Part shown: one piece after another, positions 54,019 to 61,972 of the stretch
How the letters are laid out: each line of letters opens with the position of its first letter
How positions within the stretch are numbered: position 1 is the stretch's first letter
Source: Paenibacillus sp. EZ-K15
GTDB taxonomy: Bacteria > Bacillota > Bacilli > Paenibacillales > Paenibacillaceae
Length of the DNA: 64,000 bases
Reading direction: 5' to 3'
Assembly (NCBI RefSeq): GCF_002573715.1
Contig: NZ_PDHM01000005.1
Span: 62,001 to 126,000 of the forward strand
The notes under the pieces: generated by a model
The model's database searches: none
The model's input: the letters and a program-made list of their open reading frames with translations, nothing else
What the model was told of the DNA's origin: nothing
Position numbers and translations under genes: made by a program

Positions 54019-54082
54019 AACAGCGCTTGACCATGCCGGTCCTTGAACCTATATGGACCGGGCGCGGCAACGCTGTTTTTTG
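54019..54082. terminator. Terminator between the kinase and trmO-like genes
   Basis: The outer AACAGCG/CGCTGTT and inner CCGGTCC/GGACCGG stems are followed by a run of T to 54081; the site lies between convergent genes. Confidence 0.75.
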
Positions 54083-54103
54083 CTTAAATGAAGCGTTCTG
54101 CGA

Positions 54104-54562
54104 TTATTCCCAGTAACGGGACATGATGTCCGTAGCCCATTCGGGCTGCTTGGTCTTTGTCTTCGGTAAAAATTCCTCCATGACAGGCTTGATATCAACG
54201 ACGGGAGTCCCGTTTATGGCATCGAGCCCTTTAACGAAAACGGACCTGCCCTCCCTGCTTACCAACTCCACCATGGTGGCTCCAAGCTTGTTGGGGCGGT
54301 TCTTGCCCCGCTGGGCGAAGATACCGACCTTGGGAAAGCTCGGATTATTTCGCGGATGTCTCGCCGCGTACTGGATGCTGTCGTCCTGGACGAGATGGAA
54401 TACATAGATGATTTCAAGGTGGCTGAACGTTTCAATCCCATCCAGGGAGCATTCATCCCATTCTTCGCCCAGCTTGATCTCCGAGATAACATCCCCCCAG
54501 TAATCATCCTGAATCGCCTTTCTTTCGTTATGGATCGTTCCGATCGCCTGTATCGTATACAT
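54104..54562 (-). CDS. TrmO-like tRNA methyltransferase (UPF0066/YaeB family)
   Basis: 152 residues with the family signatures: IGTIHNERKAIQDDYWGDV at the start, LDGIETFSHLEIIYVFHL, the strongly conserved RHPRNNPSFPKVGIFAQRGKNRPNKLG and GLDAINGTPVVDIKP. The E. coli homologue TrmO methylates t6A at position 37 of certain tRNAs using S-adenosylmethionine. This protein is shorter (E. coli TrmO is about 235 residues) and holds only the core beta-barrel domain, so its target is less certain. GGAGGTAC precedes the start. It lies 18 bases downstream of an AraC gene on the same strand. Confidence 0.85.
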   Translation of the reverse strand: MYTIQAIGTIHNERKAIQDDYWGDVISEIKLGEEWDECSLDGIETFSHLEIIYVFHLVQDDSIQYAARHPRNNPSFPKVGIFAQRGKNRPNKLGATMVELVSREGRSVFVKGLDAINGTPVVDIKPVMEEFLPKTKTKQPEWATDIMSRYWE

Positions 54563-54580
54563 GCTGTACCTCCTTCAGGA

Positions 54581-55381
54581 TTATCGTTCCTTTATATAAA
54601 CTTCTGGTGTTTTACCGATCACCGCTTTAAAATCCCGGATAAAATGCGACTGGTCATAATAACCCATGTCCATGGCCAGCTCCAGCACATCCTGATGATC
54701 AAGGCCTTCAAGCATCTCGGCGACATTCTGCAGCCGGTACAGGCGAATCACCCATTTAGGGCTTACCCCGACGTATTGCTTGAATAGGCGCTGAAGTGCT
54801 CTCGGGCTCATCTGGAACCATTCGCAAACCTGCTCGACCCGAATGATGTCCCGGTTGTGATGAATCCGATCAATGATGGTATGAATCCGTTCGATCTGTT
54901 CGTCTTCTTCGGGGAGAACGCGGCGAATAAGCTCCTCCATGTACCTAACCTTATGCTCCGGTTCCTCTGCGGTCAATAGCTGCTGCTCCAGCGTATGGGG
55001 CTCGATTTGGAGAATCTCCATGGTCCCTATGGAGGAATCCGTCAGACGGTCCATGGACGTGTTCACGAACGGATAGAATCCGCCGGGTCTGAACTTGATT
55101 CCGAATACTTGTCCAATGCCCTCCAGATGGTGGGAATGCCTGGTGCTGGATACGCCATAAAAAGCGGTTCGATGGGGCTGAACCACCAAGTTGGCGCAAG
55201 GATTAGGAACAACATCCTGCAGATGAGGCTCCTGATCGGTTAAATCCCAATGAATGATCCAGTAATGCTTGATGAAATAGGAAAGGTCCCTGGATGGGGG
55301 AACTCGCAGGAGCTGGAACTTCTCTCCGGCTCTGTTCATGTTCAAAATGCCGAGGCTGGACGGATGAGGATGCTGAATCAT
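54581..55381 (-). CDS. AraC family regulator with DUF6597-like sensor domain
   Basis: 266 residues. The N-terminal half (RDLSYFIKHYWIIHWDLT, VVPNPCANLVVQPHRTAFYG, GQVFGIKFRPGGFYPFVN) is the form seen in AraC proteins with a DUF6597-like domain. The C-terminal helix-turn-helix has VCEWFQMSPRALQRLFKQYV and ELAMDMGYYDQSHFIRDFK. GGAGGTG lies 11 bases upstream of the ATG. It is upstream of and co-directional with the trmO-like gene and divergent from the START-like gene at 55592. The target is unknown. Confidence 0.88.
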   Translation of the reverse strand: MIQHPHPSSLGILNMNRAGEKFQLLRVPPSRDLSYFIKHYWIIHWDLTDQEPHLQDVVPNPCANLVVQPHRTAFYGVSSTRHSHHLEGIGQVFGIKFRPGGFYPFVNTSMDRLTDSSIGTMEILQIEPHTLEQQLLTAEEPEHKVRYMEELIRRVLPEEDEQIERIHTIIDRIHHNRDIIRVEQVCEWFQMSPRALQRLFKQYVGVSPKWVIRLYRLQNVAEMLEGLDHQDVLELAMDMGYYDQSHFIRDFKAVIGKTPEVYIKER

Positions 55382-55591
55382 GGATACATAAACACCTCCG
55401 ATAATCCGTAACAGGCCAGGATCGATGGACCACTGGCCCTCACACGGGACTTGTGCTTGAAGTGATTCTACAGGTTGCAGCCTGTCGCATTTTTACAATA
55501 CTTGGATCGCAGCTGCTTGATAACATCATCATATCACAGGAGGACAAGCCGGTCTTACTGTGCATTACATGGATGGTAGGAGGTAACTATA

Positions 55592-56044
55592 ATGGAGCCG
55601 TTACATTATGAGTTTTATATCGGTGCTTCGCCGGAGAAGGTGTGGGATGTCTTGACTTTGCCGGAGGGAACTCGGGCCACCTTTTTCGGGAGTGAGCTGA
55701 GGTCTTCTTTTCAAGTAGGGGAGCCTTACGCTTATGTGGGTCCGGGGAATGACGGAGAGGAGATTGTTCATGTCTATGGGAAGGTTCTGGCTTATGAGCC
55801 GCAGAAGAGATTGAGTCTGTCCGAACATCCGGGTCCGTCGTATTACGCGAATCATGAGGAGTTGGAGTCTCGGATTACGTTCACCCTCGAGCCGGTAGGG
55901 AATTGTACCAAGCTGACGCTCGTCAATGATCAATACACGCCGGATCATCCGTCCCGCGCCAAGGCAGCGGACAGCTGGTGGATGGTCATGAGCATTCTGA
56001 AGACCTATGCGGAGACGGGGGAGACCCTGGATCTGGGCTGGTAG
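55592..56044 (+). CDS. SRPBCC/AHSA1-like (START fold) domain protein
   Basis: 150 residues with the pattern of the AHSA1/SRPBCC ligand-binding fold: LHYEFYIGASPEKVWDVLTL, a central GEPYAYVGPGNDGEEIVHVY, LAYEPQKRLSLS, then FTLEPVGNCTKLTLVNDQYT and a final helix SWWMVMSILKTYAETG. These proteins bind hydrophobic ligands, but the role is usually unknown. TAGGAGG precedes the ATG. It is divergent from an AraC gene, a pairing often seen with such proteins. Confidence 0.85.
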   Translation: MEPLHYEFYIGASPEKVWDVLTLPEGTRATFFGSELRSSFQVGEPYAYVGPGNDGEEIVHVYGKVLAYEPQKRLSLSEHPGPSYYANHEELESRITFTLEPVGNCTKLTLVNDQYTPDHPSRAKAADSWWMVMSILKTYAETGETLDLGW

Positions 56045-56150
56045 TCTCATGGTGAATAATCGGCATATGGCCGATCGCATCCAAGCATGCCCGGACCGCG
56101 CACCGTGCGCATGATTTATGGATTCGTTATATATTAAAGAAAGCCTATTA

Positions 56151-56174
56151 AAGAGCCGTAATGGCTCTTTTTTT
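56151..56174 (+). terminator. Terminator after the START-like gene
   Basis: AAGAGCC/GGCTCTT with a five-base loop, followed by TTTTT. Confidence 0.85.
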
Positions 56175-56339
56175 GCGGGGATTTATAGAGGTAGGCAGCA
56201 TGGATGGAATTGAAAAGTAATGAATCCCGCTGGCCAATTTCACTTGCCAAATATTCGATAGCGGGTATGATTTAGGTATCCATGCCGGCTTGCCGATAAG
56301 CGGCTTCTCGGCAATGGGAAAGATGGGAGTGAAGGAAAC

Positions 56340-57671
56340 ATGACGGAGCGGAGGCAACTCCCTGTCCAGCAAATTCGTATCGGTATTATCGGAACCCAGA
56401 CGATCGTTGATAAAATCATGAAGGTTATTGAAACCTTTCCTTCCTTTGACCCCATGCCGCTTGTTTTTCAGGATGATGATGAAGCGCCGGCACTGGCTGA
56501 GCGGATCGGGGGCGAGGTTGAGGTGTTGTTCCTCTCGGATCCGCTGTCCCAGCGCAAGGTGAAGGAGCTCGGACAGGTCTCAATCCCTGTGCATTATGTC
56601 CCCGTCACGGACGCGGGTTTATATAAAGCGCTGTTCCATGCCGGGCAGCGGGGAAGACTGGCTGGTGGCATATCGGTGGATACCTTAACCGAGACGATGG
56701 TGGTCCGGACGATAAAGGATCTGGGTATCCCGGCTGTACAAGCTGTTATTTACGATGGACCTGCTTATGCCCCGAAGGGGAATCTGATTGATTTTCACCG
56801 TCTTCAATATGAATCCGGCGGGTGCTCTGTTGCGTTCACGGGCGTGGAATCGGTGGCCCATGAGCTGACGAAGCTAGGGGTCCCGAATGTGTGGATGCTG
56901 CCTTCCGATCAGGATATCGTGGTATCGCTGGAGCGGGCTTTGCTGTCCACGGCATCCCGCCGCAGCAGGGAAGGACAGATCGTGGTCGGGATGATTAATA
57001 TAGACGATTTTGGCGCGCAGGCATTAAGACGGAATAATGAGCATGAGGTGCAGAAGCTGAAGCTGGATATTCACCGGATGGTGCTCGATTATGTGGAATC
57101 GTTGGACGGTTATCTGACCCATCTGGGTGGGGACGAGTATCTGTTCTTCACGACGCGGGGCATCTTTGAACGGGAAACCGGCGGTTACAAAACGATTCCC
57201 TTGGCTAAAGACGTGAACAAAACTTATGGTATTTCGCTCAGCATCGGCATGGGATTCGGCCAGTCGGCCAGCATGGCGGGAACCAATGCGCGCATCGCGA
57301 TGCGGAAATCCAAGGAGGTTGGCGGCAACGCCTGCTTTATAGTCCGGGAGGATGGAACGCTGATAGGACCGCTGGAGATGGCCGACCCTGTGCAGGAGGT
57401 GCTGTCCTTTACAGATGCAGAGCTGATCAAGCGGGCAGAGGATGCGGGTATGACGAGTGCCTATTTGAGCAAGCTGCTGAACCAGCGTGCCCGTTCGGGT
57501 AAATATGAATACAAGGTCCATGAGCTCGCTCACCTGCTGGACATTACCGTCCGCAGTGCACATCGGCTGCTCCAGTTGTGGACCGACAACGACTTGGTCG
57601 AGATTGCCGGAATCGAGAAGGTCCCGAGGGGGAGACCAAGGCAGATTTTTAGATTTACGTTTTTGGAGTAG
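56340..57671 (+). CDS. Putative regulator: GGDEF-like cyclase-fold domain with C-terminal winged helix
   Basis: 443 residues. Residues 1-200 form a Rossmann-like sensor half (IRIGIIGTQTIVDKIMKVIE, EVEVLFLSDPLSQRKVKELG, MVVRTIKDLGIPAVQAVIYD) reminiscent of PrpR-N or binding-protein folds. Residues about 213-335 have nucleotidyl-cyclase features: MINIDDFGAQALRRNNEHEV, HLGGDEYLFF (GGDEY at 263-267) and SIGMGFGQS. GTP cyclohydrolase III shares this fold. Residues 365-443 are a winged helix (HELAHLLDITVRSAHRLLQL) ending RGRPRQIFRFTFLE. It is probably a DNA-binding regulator sensing a nucleotide or small ligand. AAGGAAAC precedes the start. The family name is unknown to me, and a diverged copy of its tail lies at 59303. 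Confidence 0.7.
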   Translation: MTERRQLPVQQIRIGIIGTQTIVDKIMKVIETFPSFDPMPLVFQDDDEAPALAERIGGEVEVLFLSDPLSQRKVKELGQVSIPVHYVPVTDAGLYKALFHAGQRGRLAGGISVDTLTETMVVRTIKDLGIPAVQAVIYDGPAYAPKGNLIDFHRLQYESGGCSVAFTGVESVAHELTKLGVPNVWMLPSDQDIVVSLERALLSTASRRSREGQIVVGMINIDDFGAQALRRNNEHEVQKLKLDIHRMVLDYVESLDGYLTHLGGDEYLFFTTRGIFERETGGYKTIPLAKDVNKTYGISLSIGMGFGQSASMAGTNARIAMRKSKEVGGNACFIVREDGTLIGPLEMADPVQEVLSFTDAELIKRAEDAGMTSAYLSKLLNQRARSGKYEYKVHELAHLLDITVRSAHRLLQLWTDNDLVEIAGIEKVPRGRPRQIFRFTFLE

Positions 57672-57694
57672 CGCTGTGAAATTGCTTTGGAACG

Positions 57695-57732
57695 AGCGCC
57701 CCTTTCGTTTCGCGACGAAAGGAGGCGCTTTT
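57695..57732 (+). terminator. Terminator after the GGDEF-like regulator
   Basis: AGCGCCCCTTTCG pairs with CGAAAGGAGGCGCT (one bulged A), followed by TTT. Confidence 0.82.
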
Positions 57733-58162
57733 CCTGCGCTGTTTTGAACGAAAAAGGCGCGGTGGTGCCATATCGACATGGCGAATACGGTCAGGTACCA
57801 TCAATGCGGGGATATAAAGTGACGGGGACCACGCGCCTTTATTAAGGAAAGCGGCACGGCAGGCCTATTTCCGTTCAGTCCGGTTATCCGAACGAGAAGT
57901 ATTTTTTTTAGGTATTCCGCGAAATGACAGGCTATCTGCCGGGAGAGTTCCGGAAAAACTGCAGGCCAGATTGAACCTGCCGGTGTGCATTGACAATGAC
58001 GTTCGTACTTACCGTGTGCGGCGAAGCGATACATGGAGAGGGCAAAGGTTTCTCGGAGCAAAAGGCCCCGCCTTGATAAATTTCTTTAGTGCTTGCAACC
58101 TTCCAGATGATGGAACCGTTAGTAGATAAAATGGAAAATATTTATCTTCAGGGGGTTGAAGT
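57733..58162. other. Intergenic region holding a ROK remnant
   Basis: About 430 bases without an intact gene. The right half contains the ROK-like remnant described separately; the left half has a small GCCAT/ATGGC hairpin near 57766-57783 and nothing else recognisable. Confidence 0.5.
57905..58076 (+). pseudogene. ROK family protein remnant with frameshift
   Basis: One frame reads VPEKLQARLNLPVCIDNDVR, the conserved ROK strand before the ATP-binding region (usual form LPVxxxNDxxxxA). The next frame then reads VCGEAIHGEGKGFSEQKAPP and stops at 58074-58076, matching the usual GE-x-x-x-G-x-G continuation. Both frames overlap around 58010-58020, so the gene lost reading through a one- or two-base change. 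No start, N-terminus or C-terminus survives. It is either a ROK sugar kinase or a ROK repressor; the piece is too short to tell. Confidence 0.6.
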
Positions 58163-59257
58163 ATGAGGAAGCGGGGTTCATGGATTGCTGCTTTGATGCT
58201 TATCGTATTGCTGGTCGGCGGCTGCTCTTCGGGTTCTCAAGACAAAAGCGCTGGAGGTGCCGCGGCCGTAGAATCGCAAGAAACAACGGCGGATCAAGCC
58301 TCAATCAAAACAGATGGAGGTGAGGCGGAAGCCAAAAACGAAATGGCGGTGACGAGCAAGAAGAGCGTCGAGGAGCCGGCATCGGCGGATGCCGAGCTTC
58401 CGAATATGCCATCGCCTGCCCAGGCTTCCGGCGCAGGGTTTAATTCCCAGGATTTATCAGGCGGGCTCAACAAAAAGCTGATGTACAAAGCGAATATCGT
58501 GATGGAGATTCAGGACTATGGAAAAGCGCAGTCGGAAGTCCGGAACACAGTGACGCTTTCCGGCGGTTATATTGTTAATTTCAGCGAAACCCAGTCCAGC
58601 AGCGAAAAAGGCGGCACGTTTATTGTGAAAGTTCCTGCAAACGATTTCTCCTCCTTTTTAAACCGTTTGGAGAACATTGCGCATGAAAACCTGCAGCGAA
58701 GCATCGAAGGGCAGGACGTGACTGAGGAATACGTCGATTTGGAATCCAGGCTCAAGGCCAAGCAAATCATGGAGGAGCAGTACGTCGCCTTCATGAAAAA
58801 AGCGACCAAAACGACCGACCTTGTCGCTTTTGCCAACGAGCTGGAGCGCATCCAATCGGAAATCGAGCAGATGAAAGGCCGAATGCGTTACATTGACCAA
58901 AACGTGTCTTATTCCACGGTAGAAATCAGGCTTTACGAGACGCCCCAAAAAAAGGATGATCCCAAAACGTCCGCCATTCAGGCACCGCTCGGGCAGCGGA
59001 TTTCCCAAGCTTTTCAGGGCAGCATCGACGTGATCACCATCATCGTCCAATGGATTATCGTCATCCTTTCCGGCTCGCTTCCCGTATTGGTCATCGCGGC
59101 CTTCGTTCTGCTCATCCTATGGCTGGCGCGAAGATCGGGGCAACGGAAACGGGAAGAGGTAGCCCGTAAACGAAAGCTGCTCAATAACGGCCCGACATCT
59201 GAGCAAGGGCATCCGGAAGACCAAAAGGACGAGGAAAAACGAATGAAAGACGAATAA
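58163..59257 (+). CDS. DUF4349 domain lipoprotein
   Basis: 364 residues. A lipoprotein signal (GSWIAALMLIVLLVGGC) ends with lipobox VGGC|SS and is followed by an Ala/Ser/Glu-rich linker to residue 105. The DUF4349 domain then reads KLMYKANIVMEIQDYGKAQS, GGYIVNFSETQSSSEKGGTF, VKVPANDFSSFLNRL, GQDVTEEYVDLESRLKAKQI and IEQMKGRMRYIDQNVSYSTV. A membrane helix near 305-335 (WIIVILSGSLPVLVIAAFVL) is followed by a basic, cytoplasmic tail. The coiled-coil between suggests an envelope sensor or scaffold; the function is unknown. AGGGGG precedes the ATG. Confidence 0.88.
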   Translation: MRKRGSWIAALMLIVLLVGGCSSGSQDKSAGGAAAVESQETTADQASIKTDGGEAEAKNEMAVTSKKSVEEPASADAELPNMPSPAQASGAGFNSQDLSGGLNKKLMYKANIVMEIQDYGKAQSEVRNTVTLSGGYIVNFSETQSSSEKGGTFIVKVPANDFSSFLNRLENIAHENLQRSIEGQDVTEEYVDLESRLKAKQIMEEQYVAFMKKATKTTDLVAFANELERIQSEIEQMKGRMRYIDQNVSYSTVEIRLYETPQKKDDPKTSAIQAPLGQRISQAFQGSIDVITIIVQWIIVILSGSLPVLVIAAFVLLILWLARRSGQRKREEVARKRKLLNNGPTSEQGHPEDQKDEEKRMKDE

Positions 59258-59302
59258 TGGCAGGAGCAGACCCGAATGCATCAAAAAACGCACATAAAAT
59301 CC

Positions 59303-59346
59303 AGAGGAAGGCCAAGGCAAATCCCAGATTTACGTTTCTGGAATAG
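59303..59346 (+). pseudogene. Diverged copy of the 3' end of the 56340 regulator
   Basis: This segment encodes RGRPRQI then, after one missing base, RFTFLE and a TAG stop, matching the last 14 codons of the gene ending at 57671. Most differences are third-base changes (for example CAG/CAA, GAG/GAA). It is therefore an old paralogous or repeated gene end, now without its body. Confidence 0.6.
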
Positions 59347-59387
59347 GATATCATATTTGTACTATAATGGAAGACGAGGTGATCGTG

Positions 59388-59522
59388 ATGAATAAAACGA
59401 AGGTCAAGTTTACTCGCGTTGAGAAAATCGTCATCTTCACGATGCTGGGGCTGGCAGCCTCCTTTTTCATTGCCTTCCTCGTGCTTCGACACATCGTGCT
59501 GAACGTTTCGTTTGCTCCCTGA
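59388..59522 (+). CDS. Small single-pass membrane protein (44 residues)
   Basis: A short ORF missed by most length cut-offs. GAGGTG lies six bases before the ATG, and a perfect TATAAT is at 59363-59368. The product begins with a basic stretch (NKTKVKFTRVEK) and has one hydrophobic helix (IVIFTMLGLAASFFIAFLVL) and a short tail. The stop lies inside the stem of a strong terminator. Ribosome site, possible promoter, membrane pattern and terminator together support a real gene. Function unknown. Confidence 0.6.
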   Translation: MNKTKVKFTRVEKIVIFTMLGLAASFFIAFLVLRHIVLNVSFAP

Positions 59523-59540
59523 GATCAGGGGGCTTTTTTT
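59514..59540 (+). terminator. Terminator after the 44-residue ORF
   Basis: GCTCCCTG pairs with CAGGGGGC (one wobble) over a four-base loop, followed by seven T. Confidence 0.85.
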
Positions 59541-59834
59541 AAGAGATAAGAAGTATAAACATCCGAGGCTTAGCATCCTTATGTCGCAAGAAAAACTTCC
59601 TCTAAACGCGGTCTGTCTACTGAGAAAGTACGTCGATAGACGTTTTTCTTATGCTGTCATGAAGATGGTTGCAGCTCGACCGCCAGGGGCTGAAAGTCGC
59701 CGTTTCCCGGGAAGCAAGTCTGCCGAGTATGATGGCACATCGCCGCCTATTTAAAGACGATTTAAAGATTTGTCTTTATATCAAGCGAGGCCGTATGATG
59801 AGGATGAATCATCAATCGGAGGAGGAGATTGTTC
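59541..59834. other. Intergenic region ahead of the SDR/DHDPS-like pair
   Basis: About 290 bases. A 67-residue frame at 59669-59872 is open but overlaps the start of the real gene and has no family look. No clear promoter was found, although the AT-rich stretch 59750-59785 is the best place for one. Confidence 0.45.
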
Positions 59835-60851
59835 ATGTTAACCGTTGCAGAATTAGAAGCGAAGCTGGCTGAGCCTTCAGCACAGCTTGTTGCCGATCTG
59901 GCGTCTTTGGAGGGGGATATCCTTGTGCTGGGTGTCGGCGGGAAGATGGGTCCCAGTCTTGCAAGGCTGGCAGCGAACGCCGTACGCGAAGGCGGTGGCG
60001 GCAAACGGATCATCGGCGTATCCCGGTTCTCGAACCAAGAGGCCAGACGCGAGCTGGAAGAGGCGGGCGTCCAGACGATTTCGTGCGACCTGCTGAACGA
60101 TGGGGAGCTGCAGCAGCTGCCTGAGACTCCTAATGTGATCTATATGGCGGGCAATAAATTCGGCACGACCGGTCGTGAATATTTTACTTGGGCGATGAAT
60201 TCGTATTTGCCGGGCCGGGTGGCCGAGAAATTCAAGCAATCTCGCATGGTGGTGTTCTCGTCAGGAAATGTGTATCCGTTCTCACCGGTGGGCAGCGGCG
60301 GAGTCAATGAATCGGTAGCGCCGGAGCCGGTCGGAGAGTATGCGCAGTCCTGTCTCGGCAGAGAGCGCGTCTTTGAATATTTCTCCCACCAGAATGGTAC
60401 GCCGATGGCGATCTACCGCCTGAATTATGCCATCGACATGCGGTACGGCGTTCTGCATGAGCTGGCCAGATCGATCCATGAGGACCGGCCGATTCACCTG
60501 GCGATGGGGCATGCGAATATCATATGGCAAGGGGATGCCAACGAAATGGCGCTCCGTTCGCTCCTGTACTGCAGCTCGCCTCCGGAAATCATCAACATTA
60601 CCGGACCGGAGACGATGTCGATCCGCTGGGCGGCACAGGAATTGGCGGTACGGATGGGCAAGGAAGTGACCTTTACGGGTACGGAATCCGAGACTGCACT
60701 CCTGAACAATGCTGCGAAATCCCACCAGCTGTTCGGTTATCCGAAGGTGTCTCTGCTGCAGATGCTCGACTGGACCGCAGCATGGGTGCAATCCGGCGGC
60801 GAGAGCTGGAATAAGCCGACTCACTTCCAAGAGAGAAAGGGGAAATTCTAA
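59835..60851 (+). CDS. NAD(P)-dependent epimerase/dehydratase-like protein (SDR fold)
   Basis: 338 residues. An unusual glycine loop, ILVLGVGGKMGPSLARLA (33-39), opens the Rossmann fold. VIYMAGNKFGT and the Ser motif FSSGNVYPF (142-147) follow. The expected SDR Tyr is at 169 in GEYAQSCLGRERVFEYF, but the Lys four residues later is replaced by Cys, so classic YxxxK catalysis is absent. IINITGPETMSIRWAAQELA is typical of extended SDRs. ATG 59835 has GGAGGAGGAG upstream. It overlaps the next gene by one base. It may use another proton relay, or bind the cofactor without redox chemistry; the substrate is unknown. Confidence 0.82.
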   Translation: MLTVAELEAKLAEPSAQLVADLASLEGDILVLGVGGKMGPSLARLAANAVREGGGGKRIIGVSRFSNQEARRELEEAGVQTISCDLLNDGELQQLPETPNVIYMAGNKFGTTGREYFTWAMNSYLPGRVAEKFKQSRMVVFSSGNVYPFSPVGSGGVNESVAPEPVGEYAQSCLGRERVFEYFSHQNGTPMAIYRLNYAIDMRYGVLHELARSIHEDRPIHLAMGHANIIWQGDANEMALRSLLYCSSPPEIINITGPETMSIRWAAQELAVRMGKEVTFTGTESETALLNNAAKSHQLFGYPKVSLLQMLDWTAAWVQSGGESWNKPTHFQERKGKF

Positions 60852-61933
60852 TGAGCGGACAGGTTCCTATAACTCAACGTTTGGCCCCCGAGAAGCTTAA
60901 AGCTCTGCATGAAGGGCTCGTTATACCGGCTCACCCGCTGGCATTGGATGAGAATCGGAAGCTGGACGAACGACGCCAGCGGGCATTAACGCGTTATTAT
61001 GCGGCATCCGGTGCAGGCGGTGTTGCGGTCGGCGTTCATTCGACTCAATTCGAGATCCGCGACAAGGGCATCGACTTGTATGAACCCGTGCTGCGACTTG
61101 CGGCAGAAGAGGTTCGCAGGGCGGAGCTCGATCGGCCGTTCATGATGGTGGCCGGTGTCTGCGGCCCCACGGAGCAGGCTGTGGAGGAAACAGAGATTGC
61201 CCGCAAGCTTGGTTATGACGCCGTCCTTCTCAGCATGGGCGGTTTAAGAGGATGGAGCGAAGAAGACATTCTAAAGCGCACGGAGGAGATTGCGCAGAGG
61301 ATGCCGGTGATCGGTTTTTATCTTCAGCCGTCGGTTGGCGGTAATATCTTCTCCTTCGATTTCTGGCGGGCCTTCGCCGAAATTCCGAATATCGTTGCGA
61401 TCAAGATGGCTCCCTTCAACCGCTACCAGACGATGGACGTCGTTCGTGCCGTCTGTTATTCGAGCCGTAGAGATGATATTGCGCTGTACACGGGGAACGA
61501 CGATAACATCGTCAATGATTTGCTGACGACGTATCAATTCCAGGTGGACGGGATGCTAGTCACCAAGCCTATCGTCGGCGGTCTGCTCGGTCATTGGGCA
61601 GTCTGGACGAAGAAAGCGGTGGAGCTGCTGGAAGAGATCAAGGAGGCACGCAAGCAGGATCGATTCGCGAAGGAATGGCTGACACGCAACGTGGAGATTA
61701 CCGACTCCAATGCGGCCTTCTTCGATCCTGCACATCAGTTTGCAGGCTGTATTCCAGGTATCCATGAGGTGCTCCGCAGGCAGGGACTGCTGCAAGGCAT
61801 ATGGTGCCTGAATCCGCATGAGACGCTGTCCCCCGGCCAATCCGAAGAGATTGACAGAGTCTACCGGGATTATCCGCATTTGAACGATGACGATTTTATT
61901 CAAGAGCACTTGGAAAGATGGCTGGCGGACTGA
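60851..61933 (+). CDS. Dihydrodipicolinate synthase/N-acetylneuraminate lyase superfamily protein
   Basis: 360 residues, longer than typical DapA (about 290). The TIM barrel has GLVIPAHPLALDENRKLDER, YYAASGAGGVAVGVHSTQFE, MMVAGVCGPTEQAVEETEIA, then Y157 in VIGFYLQPSVGG and the Schiff-base Lys185 in IVAIKMAPFNRYQT. The Lys and Tyr suit an aldolase-type class I mechanism. AAAGGGG precedes the ATG, which overlaps the TAA of the SDR-like gene (TAATG). Together they suggest aldol cleavage or formation of a 2-keto sugar acid plus a reductase- or dehydratase-like partner. It is not the lysine-pathway DapA, to judge by context. Confidence 0.85.
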   Translation: MSGQVPITQRLAPEKLKALHEGLVIPAHPLALDENRKLDERRQRALTRYYAASGAGGVAVGVHSTQFEIRDKGIDLYEPVLRLAAEEVRRAELDRPFMMVAGVCGPTEQAVEETEIARKLGYDAVLLSMGGLRGWSEEDILKRTEEIAQRMPVIGFYLQPSVGGNIFSFDFWRAFAEIPNIVAIKMAPFNRYQTMDVVRAVCYSSRRDDIALYTGNDDNIVNDLLTTYQFQVDGMLVTKPIVGGLLGHWAVWTKKAVELLEEIKEARKQDRFAKEWLTRNVEITDSNAAFFDPAHQFAGCIPGIHEVLRRQGLLQGIWCLNPHETLSPGQSEEIDRVYRDYPHLNDDDFIQEHLERWLAD

Positions 61934-61972
61934 TACAATGAGGGCAGAATAGTTGAAAGTGGGGAATCGCGC

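Noticed and set aside
59669..59872. A 67-residue frame crossing the start of the SDR-like gene
   Set aside because: There is no ribosome site at its start and no recognisable motif, and it overlaps the GGAGGAGGAG site and first codons of the real gene.
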